DNA of 64,000 nucleotides, taken from Capra hircus. Lineage: Eukaryota; Chordata; Mammalia; Artiodactyla; Bovidae. Every line of letters starts with the position of its first letter. The first letter of the stretch is position 1. Shown here in pieces: positions 47,060 through 59,157 of the stretch. Made by a program: the position numbers and the translations under genes. The stretch spans positions 41,763,710 to 41,827,709 of the forward strand of contig NC_030821.1 in the NCBI RefSeq assembly GCF_001704415.2. The letters run 5' to 3'. Under the pieces are notes generated by a model that was given only the letters and a program-made list of their open reading frames with translations, did no database searches and was not told the origin of the DNA.

Positions 47060-47429
47060 GGTAAAACTTTGTGGAAGTTAGTATTTTGTTTTTAGGTATT
47101 AGCAGAAATACGTTTCTGATTATATATATAAACAGAGAAGGGGAAAAGTAAAGATAAGTGAAATGGAAGGAAACAAAATGAAGAAAAAAGCATCAAAAGG
47201 AAAGAAAAAATAGCCATTTGCCCCACAACAAATAAGGAAAAAGGAAAGAAAAATGCTTTCTAAAATCAAGCATATCATTCACTTTACTAAGTGTAAACAG
47301 TTAATTTCTTACATAAAAGGTAGAGATTCTATTTAACTTTTTTTTAAAAAGCTGTACTTTATTTGAAAGTAACACATTGACATTAAAAGCTTTAAGCATT
47401 ATTAAGTTCTCCTTTTTTGAGTGATAAGA

Positions 47430-47760
47430 CCACATTCCCAGACCTCTAGCTGGTCAGTGAGTCGCATAACTAGTTTTAGTCAATGAACTGTGAGCCAGAT
47501 AGTTGGATAAGGAAGCATGGGCGTGAACTCTTTCTTCTGCTGCAGTGAACACACATTGAGAAGGCAGAACTAGACGGAAACAGCCTGCATTATGGCAACA
47601 ACAGATACAGGGCAACCAAGACCAAAAGTTGAAAAAAAAAAAGTAAAGAAGCTTTACTGGATTTAGTGTAAGACAAAAATGAACTTTGATTTTGTTTAAG
47701 TTTCTGAAATGTCAGGTTTAAGTTGTTGGTGAAATATAGTATTTTCCTATCTAAACTGAT
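47430..47760 (+). repeat. Possible old mammalian repeat
   Basis: tagttttagtcaatgaactg, ctttcttctgctgcagtgaa, and gtttaagtttctgaaatgtc resemble the end of a widespread old repeat that finishes with a poly-A signal and a gttaagccactga-like end. The match is partial. Confidence 0.3.
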
Positions 47761-48658
47761 ACACACAACTAAAATTCAGCAATTAAAATAGATTGAAAAT
47801 AAAAAAGTAGACAAAGAGATACCAGGCAAATATAAAATTAAAGAAAACTAAAATGCATACATGATGAGGATTATAAGGCTAAAAGCTGCAAAATAGGATA
47901 AAAAGTGACATTGTCTAATGATAAATATTGCAATTCATAAATGAGATAAAGATAAAAGCAGCCTTAAATGCACATACATATCAATAATATGCTCGTGTCA
48001 GATATCAGCAATATGCTAGTTTAAAGATATAAAGCAAAAGTTATTGAAAGTGAAATAAAACATTGAATAAATTGGAGTATGAAACTTTAGTATATCTCAG
48101 AATTTGGCAGGTCTAATAGAAAAAATTCAGGTCATAGAAAAACTGGATAGTAACTGGCTTAATAAATAAATCCTTTGAATAGAGAATACATATTTCCTTT
48201 ATATGTTTAATTTGGCCTCAACATAAAGCTCAATATAATCTTTAATATTGCTCTCTGTTATAATTCAATACAATTAGAAACTAATAAAATAACTGATATT
48301 ATATAAAGAATTTGTTAAAGCAAATCCTGGGAGAAAAAAAAAAAAATGGTATGCCATAGCTCTTCAGAAGCTCTTATCCTATTATCAATATCAAGCGAAC
48401 ACTAGCCCATGGATTGAAGATAACCAATACTGTAATATATCCCATACTCAAATTATCTTCTACAGCATCTAAGATAGGTAATGACTTAAATTTCTTTTAT
48501 AATGGGGGAAAATAGTTTGTTTCCCTACAAAACTTTGAGAAAACAGAACTTACACATAGGCAACACAAGATGCTCTAGCTCAAAAAAAAACCCAAACCAA
48601 GTTACATTCTAGGCTTCAAATATCCCATTCATACATCATTGTGCTGCCTCTATATAAG
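47761..48658. other. Unassigned AT-rich stretch
   Basis: No gene and no named repeat. A-run of 13 at about 48333-48345. Confidence 0.4.
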
Positions 48659-48793
48659 AGAATGACCATACGTCCTGGTTTGCCCAGGACGCTTGTGGTT
48701 TATGCCTGTTGTCCAGGTGTAATTATTAATCGCACGCTCTTTCATTTTCAAAAGTGTCTCCGTTTGGACAATAAATTTTGTAGTCACCCTACC
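48659..48793 (+). mobile_element. Short DNA-transposon-like element
   Basis: aatgaccatacgtcctggtt, tgcccaggacgcttgtggtt, gtaattattaatcgcacgct, gtctccgtttggacaataaa, tagtcaccctacc. The ends are imperfect inverted repeats (agaatgaccata against tagtcaccct). It fits a non-autonomous mammalian DNA transposon; the family is not assigned. Confidence 0.45.
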
Positions 48794-49535
48794 ATGTTAC
48801 ATGATACAGCCCATTGCTTAAGAGGACAGGGGTCTCTGGGTCTTTTCTGTTCCAAGATTTGTGAGGTTACTAGGGCCATCCATAGGCACCTTTTAACTGT
48901 CCTGAATGAAAGCACTGTAAGAAGTATTTATGACTCTGACCCAGTTAAAAAATATATTTATTAAAAAGACAGTGAGGAAATGCCATGTTTTACTACATAG
49001 ACTCATACTAGAGAAAATGAATAATGTATTAGGAAAAATATAATGTATCCTCATTAAATATATAAAACATCTTTTTCTAAACAATAAAAATTCATCCATT
49101 CAAAATCAACTAGGTATGAACTAGAATATCATTCATACCATAGAAAGAATCAACATCAATTTGGTCTCCTTATATATATTAAAAAACATATATTAGATAA
49201 GCTATTGATAACATCTTGGATAATGTGGTACCTTCTTGATTCTATTTTGTCCCATGTTGGCCGTCATTTTTTGTACACATATTCCTACAATTTATTTCTC
49301 TGAGTAAACCCCAACTGATAGATTTATACTGTAATCAGCCTTGTGCTGTCAAAGTTCATATGTTAATGTAACATACATTTATTCATTATTCTATTCACAA
49401 TACAGAGATGACAGACGACAACCTTAAAACACAATTCATACCTTTCTGTTTACTTCTTTTTGATAAAGAAACTGTGACTTTGGTGATGCCTGGACTATGC
49501 TTGAATATCTAATGGTTTTATTTTTTGACATACCT
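48794..49535. other. Unassigned AT-rich stretch
   Basis: No repeat or gene recognised. Confidence 0.4.
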
Positions 49536-49749
49536 GTGTGTGTATGTGTTAGTCACTCAGTCATGCCCAACTGTTTGTAACCCCATGGACTGTAGCCCAC
49601 CAGTCTCCTCAGTCCATGGAATTCTCCAGACAGGAATACTGGAGTGAATAGCCATTCCCTTCTCCACTGGATTTTCCTGACCCAGGGTGAACCTAGGTCT
49701 CCTGCATTGCAGGCAGATTCTTTTACTGTCTGAACCACCAGAAAAGCCC
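49536..49749 (-). mobile_element. Bov-tA SINE
   Basis: GT-rich tail (gtgtgtgtatgtgttagtca), inverted body to gaaccaccagaaaagcccc. A two- to three-base deletion sits in the B-box region (cccagggtgaacctagg). Confidence 0.92.
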
Positions 49750-50544
49750 CTTAACATCCTTACTTCCACTTTCTAGTTCATTTTTGCACTGCCTACTACT
49801 AGCAATGTCTTAACTTGTTTATTCATTTTCAGTCTCAATGAGGTTGAAAATATCTCTATTTATGATAAAATGAATGCAATTATTTTCCTTCCTGGCCATT
49901 AGACAGTCAATAGTATTGGCATTGTAGTTGATAGCATCTGCTATTTTCACATTCTTCTTTACCAGGATTGCATTGATTAGATAGCTTTAGATACTTGTCA
50001 ATCTCTATAGATAGATGAATTTGTCTTGAGTCTCTGTCAAATCAATGCTTAGTAATAGAATCTCACTTTATTTATTTGTCATGGAAATCTATATAACATT
50101 TCCCCTCAGAGATTTAGTTAATTAGTTAGCATGGTGATAATTATTAAATATTGAACTTGAAGTCTCTCCTTCCTCCTTGCCTCCTACTGATGGTATAATT
50201 GATCATCAAAGTTATCATGATAGCGATAGAAGTGATAAATACAGATTCTTCTCAGAGGAATAGCAGAATTTTCAAAGAATAAGAAATTTTATATATTTTT
50301 TAAATGTGTAGCTTCTAGAATTCCAAAGTAGGACTTAGAATCTGTTCCTGAAAATAGAGTAGAATAAATTTTGGAAAAATCAAGTAATCTTTAATGATTA
50401 GGAAGTTATACACAAGATTGAATTTAATTATTCATTAAAAACTATTCAAAAATTACCAAAACTTAGATTTCAAAAGGTTTGCCAGTAATTGAAAAAGTGA
50501 CCAGATTTAAAGCATCCAGTGCCAATATACAAAGTACACCTAAA

Positions 50545-50608
50545 TAAATACAGTTGGAAATCAATATCCATGTGTTCTGTATCTTTGGATTCAACTAACC
50601 ACAGGTTA
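50545..50608 (+). mobile_element. Tigger/MER2-like terminal fragment
   Basis: cagttggaaatcaatatcca, tgtgttctgtatctttggat, tcaactaaccacagg resembles a Tigger-type (mariner-related) terminal region. It is cut by the Bov-tA that follows. Confidence 0.45.
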
Positions 50609-50795
50609 GGGCTTCCCAGGTGGCACTAGTGATAAAGAACTTGCCTGACAGTGCAGATAGATGTAACAGATTAGGGTTCAATCCCTGGATTGGAAAGATT
50701 CCCTGGAGGAGGGCATGGAAACCCACCCTAGTATTCTTGCCTGGAGAACCACATGGACAGAGGAACCTGGTGGGATATGGTCCATAGAGTTGCTA
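50609..50795 (+). mobile_element. Bov-tA SINE
   Basis: Head ggcttcccaggtggcactag, ggttcaatccctggattgga, body ggagggcatggaaacccacc, 3' end cctggtgggatatggtccat. Confidence 0.92.
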
Positions 50796-50850
50796 ACCCC
50801 TAACCTTCCATGCTATTCTTCCCTGACCCGCTTCCTCTTGGCAATCACCA

Positions 50851-51009
50851 GCCATTTGCAGCAACATGGATGCGACTAGAGATTGTCATACTAAGTGAAG
50901 TCAAAAGAAGACAAATACCTTATGATATCATTCACACGTGACACAAATGAAACTATCTATGAATCAGAAACAAAATTAAGAACATAGAGAACAGACTGGT
51001 GGTTGTCTT
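50851..51009 (+). mobile_element. L1 3'-region fragment
   Basis: gccatttgcagcaacatgga, ctagagattgtcatactaag, gtgaagtcaaaagaagacaa, ataccttatgatatcattca. Truncated at both ends. Confidence 0.8.
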
Positions 51010-54000
51010 GTGCTTCTTTTGCTTTTGTTTTTAACTCAGGTTACCACCAGCATAGCTTACGAATGTTTTACTCTGTAACTGTGGAGTAGAAGCATCAGGG
51101 AGTTGGACAATCCACAGACAGGTTATATTAAAGACAAAAGTTTGGGAAATGACTAAAGTATACTGAATTATATCATAAGTGTAAAACTTTAAAAAGCACT
51201 ATGTACAATTTCTATTGCAAAACAGAAAGAAATAGTTAATAGGAATTCAAGGAAAGTAACTCCAAAACTGCTATTTAAAGGCCCTAGAAATGAATATAAA
51301 CAGGATAAAAGCAACAATACATTGCAGTAATTTAAATTTAAAGGGAAAAGATAAATCAGGATAAAGTACTAGCCATAAGAACACAGCAACAAGATGGAAA
51401 TTTATAAATACTCTATGCTGAGGAAAAGATAATTGAGGAAAAATAGACCTAATAAACCAGGAGGGGCATGAAATCTGTTATAAATAGAAAATGGCTAGGA
51501 TATTTAAAAGATTTTCATATCAGTCTTTAGGTAGAAAAATTGAAGAAATGAAATCTGTAGAGTTAGAAAGTTCTGAAAAAGTAGCCAAAAAAGCTATAAT
51601 GTTAGTGAAATATTTTAAGAACACATAAATCACCCAGCTATCATATATTACCAGGAGGATGATCTACAATAAAGGAAAATCTAATAATGTTTCTATGGAA
51701 CTAAATTTTTATTGTTATAATTCTTAATCATATGTCTAAATATCAACAATATAGTAGGACTGTACTTATGGTAGAAATAACCACTTCAGTATGAATTTAT
51801 AATTCAAGCTGAAAGGCGAAACGCAAGAGAAGAATAATATATGTTCAGGGAGAATCTAGAAATCATTTTCTCCACAATATATTAGAATATGCTATATATG
51901 GGTATTATTGTTCTATTAGTCCTTAGGAAAGATAATGATAAATGAAAGCTATGTTTCTAGAAAAGCTGAATTGAAATAATGCTAATAAACAGAATCAGTT
52001 CTGTGCCATTAAGTCTAGATCAAAATATTTTCTTACTCTTGAATTACCCATCATAACGTGGGGAAACCACTCATTAGTAACCCAGAGGAGTAAATGAAAC
52101 ACTTTGGAAGTGAGCTACCTTTCAGACCACCAACGCTGTATTGGCTTAATTGCACCCCATCGTACTAAGTGGTACTTTAGTGGGAGGGAGGATGCAATGC
52201 AACTACAGGGCACTTGACACAAAAGGGAATATTTTACTCATCGGAGAGGATACTTACAGATACTGTGATGATAACACTCGTCTAGTACCACTTCACACAA
52301 ACACCTCGCTACATTTCTATGTATAAATTCACTTTTAGATTTGTCCCTTAAAGGGTGATTTTTGCACGCTTCAAAAACATTCAGACAGCAAATGGTATTC
52401 TAAAATAAAATTCAACTTTAAACTCTAAGAGTTCTTCTAACCGCTTGAAAGAAACCGCATCTTCGGTAGGCACCGTCCTGGCCAATGTGAAGAGCTGTGT
52501 GCCTGTACAGGAGTGTGCGCATTTTGAAATGGGGTGGAAGAAGCAATATATGTGTCTGTGAGAATTTATATACATTGTGAGCAGACATGCATGAAAAAAT
52601 GCATTGTCCCTGTCCCTAGGTCATCCACAAACAGGATTCATGTTGAAGTCCTAACCTCTTTTTGACCACAATAAATAACTCTTGGCTCAGCTTCACTCTG
52701 CCAGGACCCCATCGGAGCCCCTTTCTGCTTAGAGGACATGGCCCCATTAAACATAAGGTGGGTTATCTCTGGCTGGGCTGCCTGAAAAGGCTTTAACAAC
52801 ACTATTCAAGGCAGCAACAAATATCCTTTGATGTAGCTATCTCACTTCTAGGAATTTATCTTCAAAAATCATTGTGAATCTATAGGGAGCAATGGTATAT
52901 ATTTGAGAATGCATTTCAAAGTGTTGTTTATATTAGCAAAAATTAGAAACAAACATACATGTGTAATAGTAGAGAACCAGTGAACTATGCTCTATTCTTA
53001 TATTCAGTTAAATACTAAGTAGTCATTATAAATAATGATACAAGAAGACATGTAATGGCCTTGAAAAATATCTGTTAAATGTAAGTGGATAAAACAAGTT
53101 ATCAGTTAATTTGCTAAGTATGATACTACTTTGTTATGTTTGAATATGTTATGTTTGTTATGTTTGAATATATAGATGGGCAAAATAAATCATAAGAAAA
53201 AATAAAATAGGCAGGTTAAAATGTTATAATGTAAGCACAGTAAAATCAGGGATTATATTTATTCTCCATGTTTTTCTTTATTTTTTGTATTTTGGAAAAG
53301 AAATACATTTAATCATCAAAATATTATAGATACGTCATATACATTATCTTTCAAAGTATTATATATGTGTGTGTGTGTGTGTGTGAACACTTGTCATTAT
53401 AATTCATCCTAGGAAGGGAGTGTTTTTAAGAAAATAACTTGATGAAATAATTAAATTAGAAGGTGGAAGCTGAAAGCATGGGAAACAGTGTTATCAGTAT
53501 TCGAGACAAGAAAGGCAAATGTAGCTTACAAGGAGAGGGCTTTTTTTTTGTTCCTGAGAGGAAGGAAGAGAACAGAGAAGAAGAAGGGCCAACAAGGATA
53601 ACATGCGGAGATAGGGACACTTTCAGAAATCAGCCAGCGGGAACCCACCTGAATTGCAGTGGCGAAAGGACATTTAAAGAATAAAATGACTAGTGTTCAA
53701 TTTAATATTTTTACATTTGTTGCATGAGCTCCTTAAAACCTCCAAAAATCTTCATTGAAATACAGCATGCTTGTGAATATTATATGCTAGAGTCAGTTTC
53801 TTGCCTTAACTTCAGAAAGAGCCAAGGCTCTTGACTTCAAGAGCCACTCTGAATATAAGTGCTAACCAAAGCTGCTTCACCCAGGAGGGAAAGCTCACAG
53901 GTTTAGAAAACTATGATGGCTTAAGCCTGAGAGATTCCCAAATATCTTGGAGAGGGCTCAGCCTTTCCACAGGACATGGAGCGGAGCAGGTGAAAATTTT

Positions 54001-54428
54001 AATCTTACTGGTTGCAGTGGACCATCACTCCAGGGGTCAAGGAGGCAGAACCTGAAACCAGAAGATTATTCTTGAACTTAAAAATTTGATGGAATTTGAC
54101 TTGCAAGGTTTGGGACTTTCTTAGAGCTCACCATTGTTGTCTACCTTTCCTATTTTTCCCTTTTGGAATGGGATTCTCTTTCCTATGCTTGCCCCACCAT
54201 TATATTTTGAAAATGTGTAACTTGCCTTGGTTTACAGATTCGCAGCTGGAGAAAAATTCTACCTCAAGATGAATCATACCTCATCTCATTCATATCAGAT
54301 TTAGATGATATGTAGATGTGACTTTAGATTCTTGAGTTGACGCTGTAATGAGTTAAGACTTTAGGGGATATTGGGGTGAAATGAATACAGTTTGCATAGG
54401 AGAAGGACATGAATTATAGAAAACACTA
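51010..54428. other. 3.4 kb without a young insertion; mixed unique sequence
   Basis: No Bov-tA, BovA2 or BovB here. 52020-52560 keeps several CpGs and even composition (see findings). 52590-52800 has a phrase (ttcatgttgaagtcctaacc) seen in the MaLR LTRs and may be an LTR scrap. 53463-53684 has a 73-codon frame rich in E, R and K with no recognised domain. A TG run lies at 53365-53384. Confidence 0.4.
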
Positions 54429-54822
54429 TGGAATGAACTGTGCAAACCCCAATGCCCACAGTTCTTATGTTGAAACCCTAACCTCTGCTGTGATGGTTTT
54501 TGGAGAAGAGACCTTTGGAAGGTAGGTAGATTTAATGAGATCTTGAGAATGAAGCCCTTATGATGGGATTAAGTCTTATGAAAGATACCAGAAAGTTGGC
54601 TCTGTCTCTTGGTCTCATTCTCTGTAACATGTGAGGATACAAAGAGAAGGCAGCAATCTGCAGACTAGTAAGAGAGCCTCCATGGACAACTTGGATCAGT
54701 TGATCAGCCAATACCTTGACCTTGAATTTCCCAGTCTCCAGAACTATGAGAAAACAAATTTATGTTTTTTAAGCACCCAATCTATGGTATTTTGTTACAG
54801 CAGCCTAAGCAAACTAATACAC
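54429..54822 (+). mobile_element. MaLR-type (MLT1-like) solo LTR
   Basis: tggaatgaactgtgcaaacc, cttatgttgaaaccctaacc, gaggatacaaagagaaggca, ccagtctccagaactatgag, and attttgttacagcagcctaa ending at aaactaatacac. Same type as 46.69 kb but from a different subfamily. Non-coding. Confidence 0.7.
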
Positions 54823-56567
54823 TGGTACTAAGAAGCTAGAGTATAACTGAAGCTGACACTGGGGTCACAATTTTAAGCCAAATAACACTTTGAAAACATA
54901 TTCTGTAGCAAGCCTGATTTATGCTTCTTGCTTTCAGAGAGAAATTCCAATTGTTGCTATTGACAGAAGCCTAACATTTTGCCATCTTCTTTACCTTCTT
55001 TAGTTTCTCCTCTTATTGTGGACTTGTTATTTTAAGTTAGCCCCTCTCTTTGGTTTTAGTTGCTGTCTACTGGTTTGTTGCCAGCTCAATATTCAAAATG
55101 ATGTAAGCCAAGCTCAGATTTCTGTTTCCACCCTCAACTTATTTTTAAAACTATTCAAAGACCCTGCACTAGTTTTTAGGATTTAATACTATTTTTGCTT
55201 TTAAAGATTAGTCCTAAACACCTGTTGGGAAGTAGGGATCCCTTGGTTTCCTGCACTACTGAGCCTATTCTCTAAGAAAGTACAAGAGGGTATTACTTCT
55301 TTATTAGCAGTGGATGTTTTATTTCAACTTTATATAAATTACTCCAGATAAAACTTATCTTTAATTTTGAAATCTCTAACCTAGTCTCTAAGGGTTTAAT
55401 ATTCTTTAATTAATAAGAAAGTTAGTCTTAGGTACAGTTTAAAATAGAAAATGTTATTTCTTGGCTTCATGTCTTCCAGTGTTTTTCCCCTTCAATACCC
55501 ACTCCAGATTCTCTAAACTCAGAAACTTACCTCTCAGATCAGAATTTTTCAAGTCATCATTCTTGCAAACATAGCCAGCAATTTTTTCTTTTTCCTTTAC
55601 CTCTTATTTGGGCTAGGCTTTCAGCAACTTTTGAAATGACACTTTATCTGACATGAAATTTATGCAACCAACCACTCTTACTTGGTAAGTGAAAGAAGGC
55701 TTCTCCCTAGAGTCTCACTACTCCCTTCTATTTTAATCTTTGTGCATTTTAGAGAGAACAGAACTCCTTCTTCCTATCTCCACTACAAGATGCCACTCAG
55801 TACCTCAAATGATGGACTCAGTCTGGTCAGAGGAGCAGGTGACAAGACTATCTTAAAAGAGAACTCCATACTCCCTCAGAATTTACCATAGATCACTTAG
55901 GTCTATTTCAAAATTGATATTATTTCAGTTAGATTTTTGTAGTATATGCCTTCATGGGCAGGGCAGGGTTGTCAATAGGATTTTTAATTGAAGAGAATCT
56001 TTAATTTTGACATTCTAGTCACTAGATGCTACTTATTTCTGAAATAATTCAACTTCCTAACAGTAAAATGGAGATATTACAGATGATTTGAAGATAACCA
56101 GCGAGCTAGATAATACATAGTTACATAGATAGATGATAGATAGCTAAACAGATGATAGATATGTGATAAAGTAGACACATACATAGAGAGATATAGACAG
56201 ATAATAGGTGATAGATAGATACTGGTATGGCCTATAAACATTTAGTCCAGGTCATATTCCTATTGAATAAAAATCTGTAAAGCTGGATGAAGACTTCCAT
56301 TAGTCCTGAAATTTTGGCTGGTGACACAAAGTAAAGAGGTATCTCTAAGGCTTAAACAATGTTCATTCCACTTACCTGTGCACTTGCACAGTTGATTAAA
56401 CTTTCAGCCACTTTTTATATTCAAAATAAGCCTGCGTATTAAAACATACTCCTTTGGTTAGTGGTGCCCTCTTACACAAGTGTGCAATAGCAGAAATACA
56501 GCTAAACAAGATTTGTAACAGCTAGAAGTTGGGCAAAATTGAGTGACACTCCTCTCCAAGAGTCCAC
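54823..56567. other. Unassigned sequence and a degenerate GATA tract
   Basis: No gene. 56118-56222 carries scattered tagatagatgatagatagct-type repeats (imperfect GATA). A 69-codon frame at 55682-55891 has no recognised features. Confidence 0.4.
56118..56222. repeat. Imperfect (GATA)n tract
   Basis: Repeated gatagat words with many interruptions, so slow-mutating and unlikely to be a useful marker. Confidence 0.8.
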
Positions 56568-57027
56568 TGTTGTTCACTCAGCTGTGTTCAACTCTTGTGA
56601 CTTCATAAACTACAGCATGCCAGGCTTCCTTGTACTTCACTATCTCCCGGAGTTTACTCAAACTCATGCCCATTGAGTTGATAACGTCATCCAACCATCT
56701 CATCCTCTGCCACCCTCTTCTCCTCCTGCCCTCAATCTTTCCCAGCATCATGGTCTTTTCCAATGAGATGGCTCTTCACATCAAGTGGACAAAGTATTGG
56801 AGCTACAGCTTCAGCATCAGTCCTTCCAATGAATATTCAGAGTTGATTTCCTTTAAGATGACTGGTTTGATAGTGTTGCAGTCCAAGGGACTCTCAAGAA
56901 TCTTCTTCAGCCCCACAGTTCAAAAGCAGCAATTCTTCAGCTTCTTTATGATCCAATTCTCACATCCATGCATGCCTACTGGAAAAACCACAGCTTTGAC
57001 TATACAGACCTTTTTCAGCAAAGTGAT
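56568..57027 (-). mobile_element. BovB 3' end, older variant
   Basis: Starts with the older tail form (gttgttcactcagctgtgtt). Inverted ORF2 C-terminus with more differences than the other copies and a deletion at the KKAE codon block (cagcttctttatgatcc). 5'-truncated at ttcagcaaagtgatgag. Confidence 0.93.
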
Positions 57028-57231
57028 GAGTATTCATATACAAAATTCATTTATCAATGAGTAGAGTCAATTCCAATAAGACAATTTTCTTGGTCAAGAT
57101 TTATTCCAAAACATATAAAGTCCAGAATTAAGGATGAAAGAAATTTAATAAGAATTTCAGCAAAAGTACCATTTATAGTGGCAAGGTAATACTTTGCTAC
57201 GTTCCTGGGAGTGGAAATGGTATGCAACAAC

Positions 57232-57592
57232 TCTTTCTTTTTTTTTCTAATATGGTTAATTTACCATGTTATGTTAGCTTCTGGACTAAAACAAAGTGAT
57301 TAAGTTATATATATATGCATATAATATATGTATTTCATATTCATTTCCATTATTGTTTATTACAGAATATTGAATATAGTTCCCTGTGTTCTACAGTAGG
57401 ACTTTGCTGTTTATCTATTTTATAACTGGTAGTATATATCTGCTTATCCCAAACTCCTAATTTATCCCTCCCCAACTCCCTTTCCCCTTTGGTAACCACA
57501 GCTTGTTTTTTATGTCCATGAGTCTGTTTCTGCTTCATAAATAAATTCATTTCTGTCATACTTTATATTCTACACATAAGTGAGATTGTATG
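57232..57592 (-). mobile_element. L1 3' end
   Basis: Poly-T start (ctttctttttttttctaata), attgtttattacagaatatt, gaatatagttccctgtgttc, ctccctttcccctttggtaa, tgtccatgagtctgtttctg. Its 5' side is cut by the BovB that begins at 57593. Confidence 0.9.
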
Positions 57593-57802
57593 ACTATGCA
57601 AAGCCTTTGACTGTGTGGATCACAATAAACTGTGGAAAATTCTGAAAGAGATGAGAACACCAGACCACCTGACCTGCCTCTAGAGAAACCTATATGCAGG
57701 TCAGGAAGCAACAGTTAGAACTGGACATGGAACAACAGCCTGGTTCCAAATAAGAAAAGGAGTACGTCAAGGCTGTATATTATCACCCTGCTTATTTAAC
57801 TT

Positions 57803-58322
57803 GAAGAAAAGTTATGACCAACTTAGATTGCATATTCAAAAGCAGAGACATTACTTTGCTGACTAAGGTCCATCTACTCAAGGCTATGGTTTTTCCAGTG
57901 GTCATGTATGGATGTGAGAGTGGACTGTGAAGAAGGCTGAGTGCCGAAGAATTGATGCGTTTGAACTGTGGTGTTGGAGAAGACTCTTGAGAGTCCCTTG
58001 GACTGCAAGGAGATCCAACCAGTCCATTCTGAAGGAGATCAGCCCTGGGATTTCTTTGGAAGGACTGATGCTAAAGCTGAAACTCCAGTAATTTGGCCAC
58101 CTCATGCGAAGAGTTGACTTACTGGAAAAGACTCATGCTGGGAGGGATTGGGGACAGGAGGAGAAGGGGACGACAGAGGATGAGATGGCTGGATGGCCTC
58201 ACTGACTCGATGGACATGAGTCTGAGTGAACTCCAGGAGTTGGTGATGGACAGGGAGGCCTGGTGTGCTGCAATTCATGGGGTCACAAAGAGTCGAACAC
58301 GACTGAGTGACTGAACTGAACT
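57803..58322 (+). mobile_element. BovB 3' end inserted in BovB (inner copy)
   Basis: Begins gaagaaaagttatgaccaac in the connection region and ends with gactgaactgaact. CGA is kept at 57945-57947. No target-site duplication; about 7 bases of the host BovB are missing instead. Confidence 0.85.
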
Positions 58323-58331
58323 GAGTGCATC

Positions 58332-59030
58332 ATGAGAAATGCTGGGCTGGAAGAAGCACAAGCTGGAATCAAGATTGCTGGGAGGAATATCAATAACCTC
58401 AGATATGCAGATGACATCACCCTTATGGCAGAAAGTGAAAAGGAACTAAGAAGCCTCTTGATGAAAGTGAAAGAGGAGAGCGAAAAAGTTGGCTTAAAGT
58501 TCAACATTCAGGAAGCGAAGATATGGCATCTGGTCCCATCACTTCATGGGAAATAGATGGGGAAACAGTGGAAATAGTGTCAGACTTTACTTTTTGGGGC
58601 TCCAAAATCACTGCAGATGGTGATTGCAGTCATGAAATTAAAAGACGCTTACTCCTTGGAAGAAAAGTTATGACCAACCTAGGTAGCATATTCAAAAGCA
58701 GAGACATTACTTTGCCAACAAAGGTCCATCTAGTCAAGGCTATGGTTTTTCCAGTGGTCGTGTATGGATGTGAGAGCTGGACTGTGAAGAAAGCTGAGTG
58801 CTGAAGAATTGATGCTTTTGAACTGTGGTGTTGGAGAAGACTCTTGAGAGTCCCTTGGACTGCAAGGAGATCCATCCAGTCCATTCTAAAGATCAGTCCT
58901 TGCTGTTCTTTGGAAACAATGATGCTAAAGCTGAAACTCCAGTACTTTGGCCACCTCATACAAAGAGTTGACTCATTGGAAAAGACTCTGATGCTGGGAA
59001 GGACTGGGGGCAGGAGGAGAAGGGGATGAG
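58332..59030 (+). pseudogene. BovB ORF2 remnant, YADD intact
   Basis: 58332-58556 encodes EAQAGIKIAGRNINNLRYAD and the intact YADD box with ITLMAES. Just after (about 58518) one base is lost and the frame passes to 58523-58804 (ITSWEIDGETVEIVSDFTFW and on), which ends at TGA 58802-58804. 58844-59029 continues with the WTARRS and GGRRRRG region. The only copy here with an intact palm box, but it lacks most of the RT. Confidence 0.88.
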
Positions 59031-59157
59031 AGGATGAGATGACTGGATGGCATCACGGGCTCGATGGATGTGAGTCTGAGTGAACTCCGAGAGTTGGTGA
59101 TGGACAGGGAGGCCTGGCGTGCTGCGGTTCATGGGGTCGCAAAGAGTCGGACACAGC

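Larger units (their letters stand above)
57593..59157 (+). mobile_element. BovB LINE (outer copy of a nest)
   Basis: Outer element: 57593-57802 (RT: aagcctttgactgtgtggat to cctgcttatttaactt) plus 58323-59157 (gagtgcatcatgagaaatgc to gtcggacac). The two parts join in consensus order, as in the 43-kb copy, except for about 7 lost bases. The 3' end lacks the usual TGAAC tail and abuts the LTR. A TGA stop lies at 58802-58804. Confidence 0.88.

Noticed and set aside
53463..53684. 73-codon frame followed at once by an AATAAA
   Set aside because: No splice context, no domain and a low-complexity E/R/K composition. A chance poly-A hexamer is common at this base composition.
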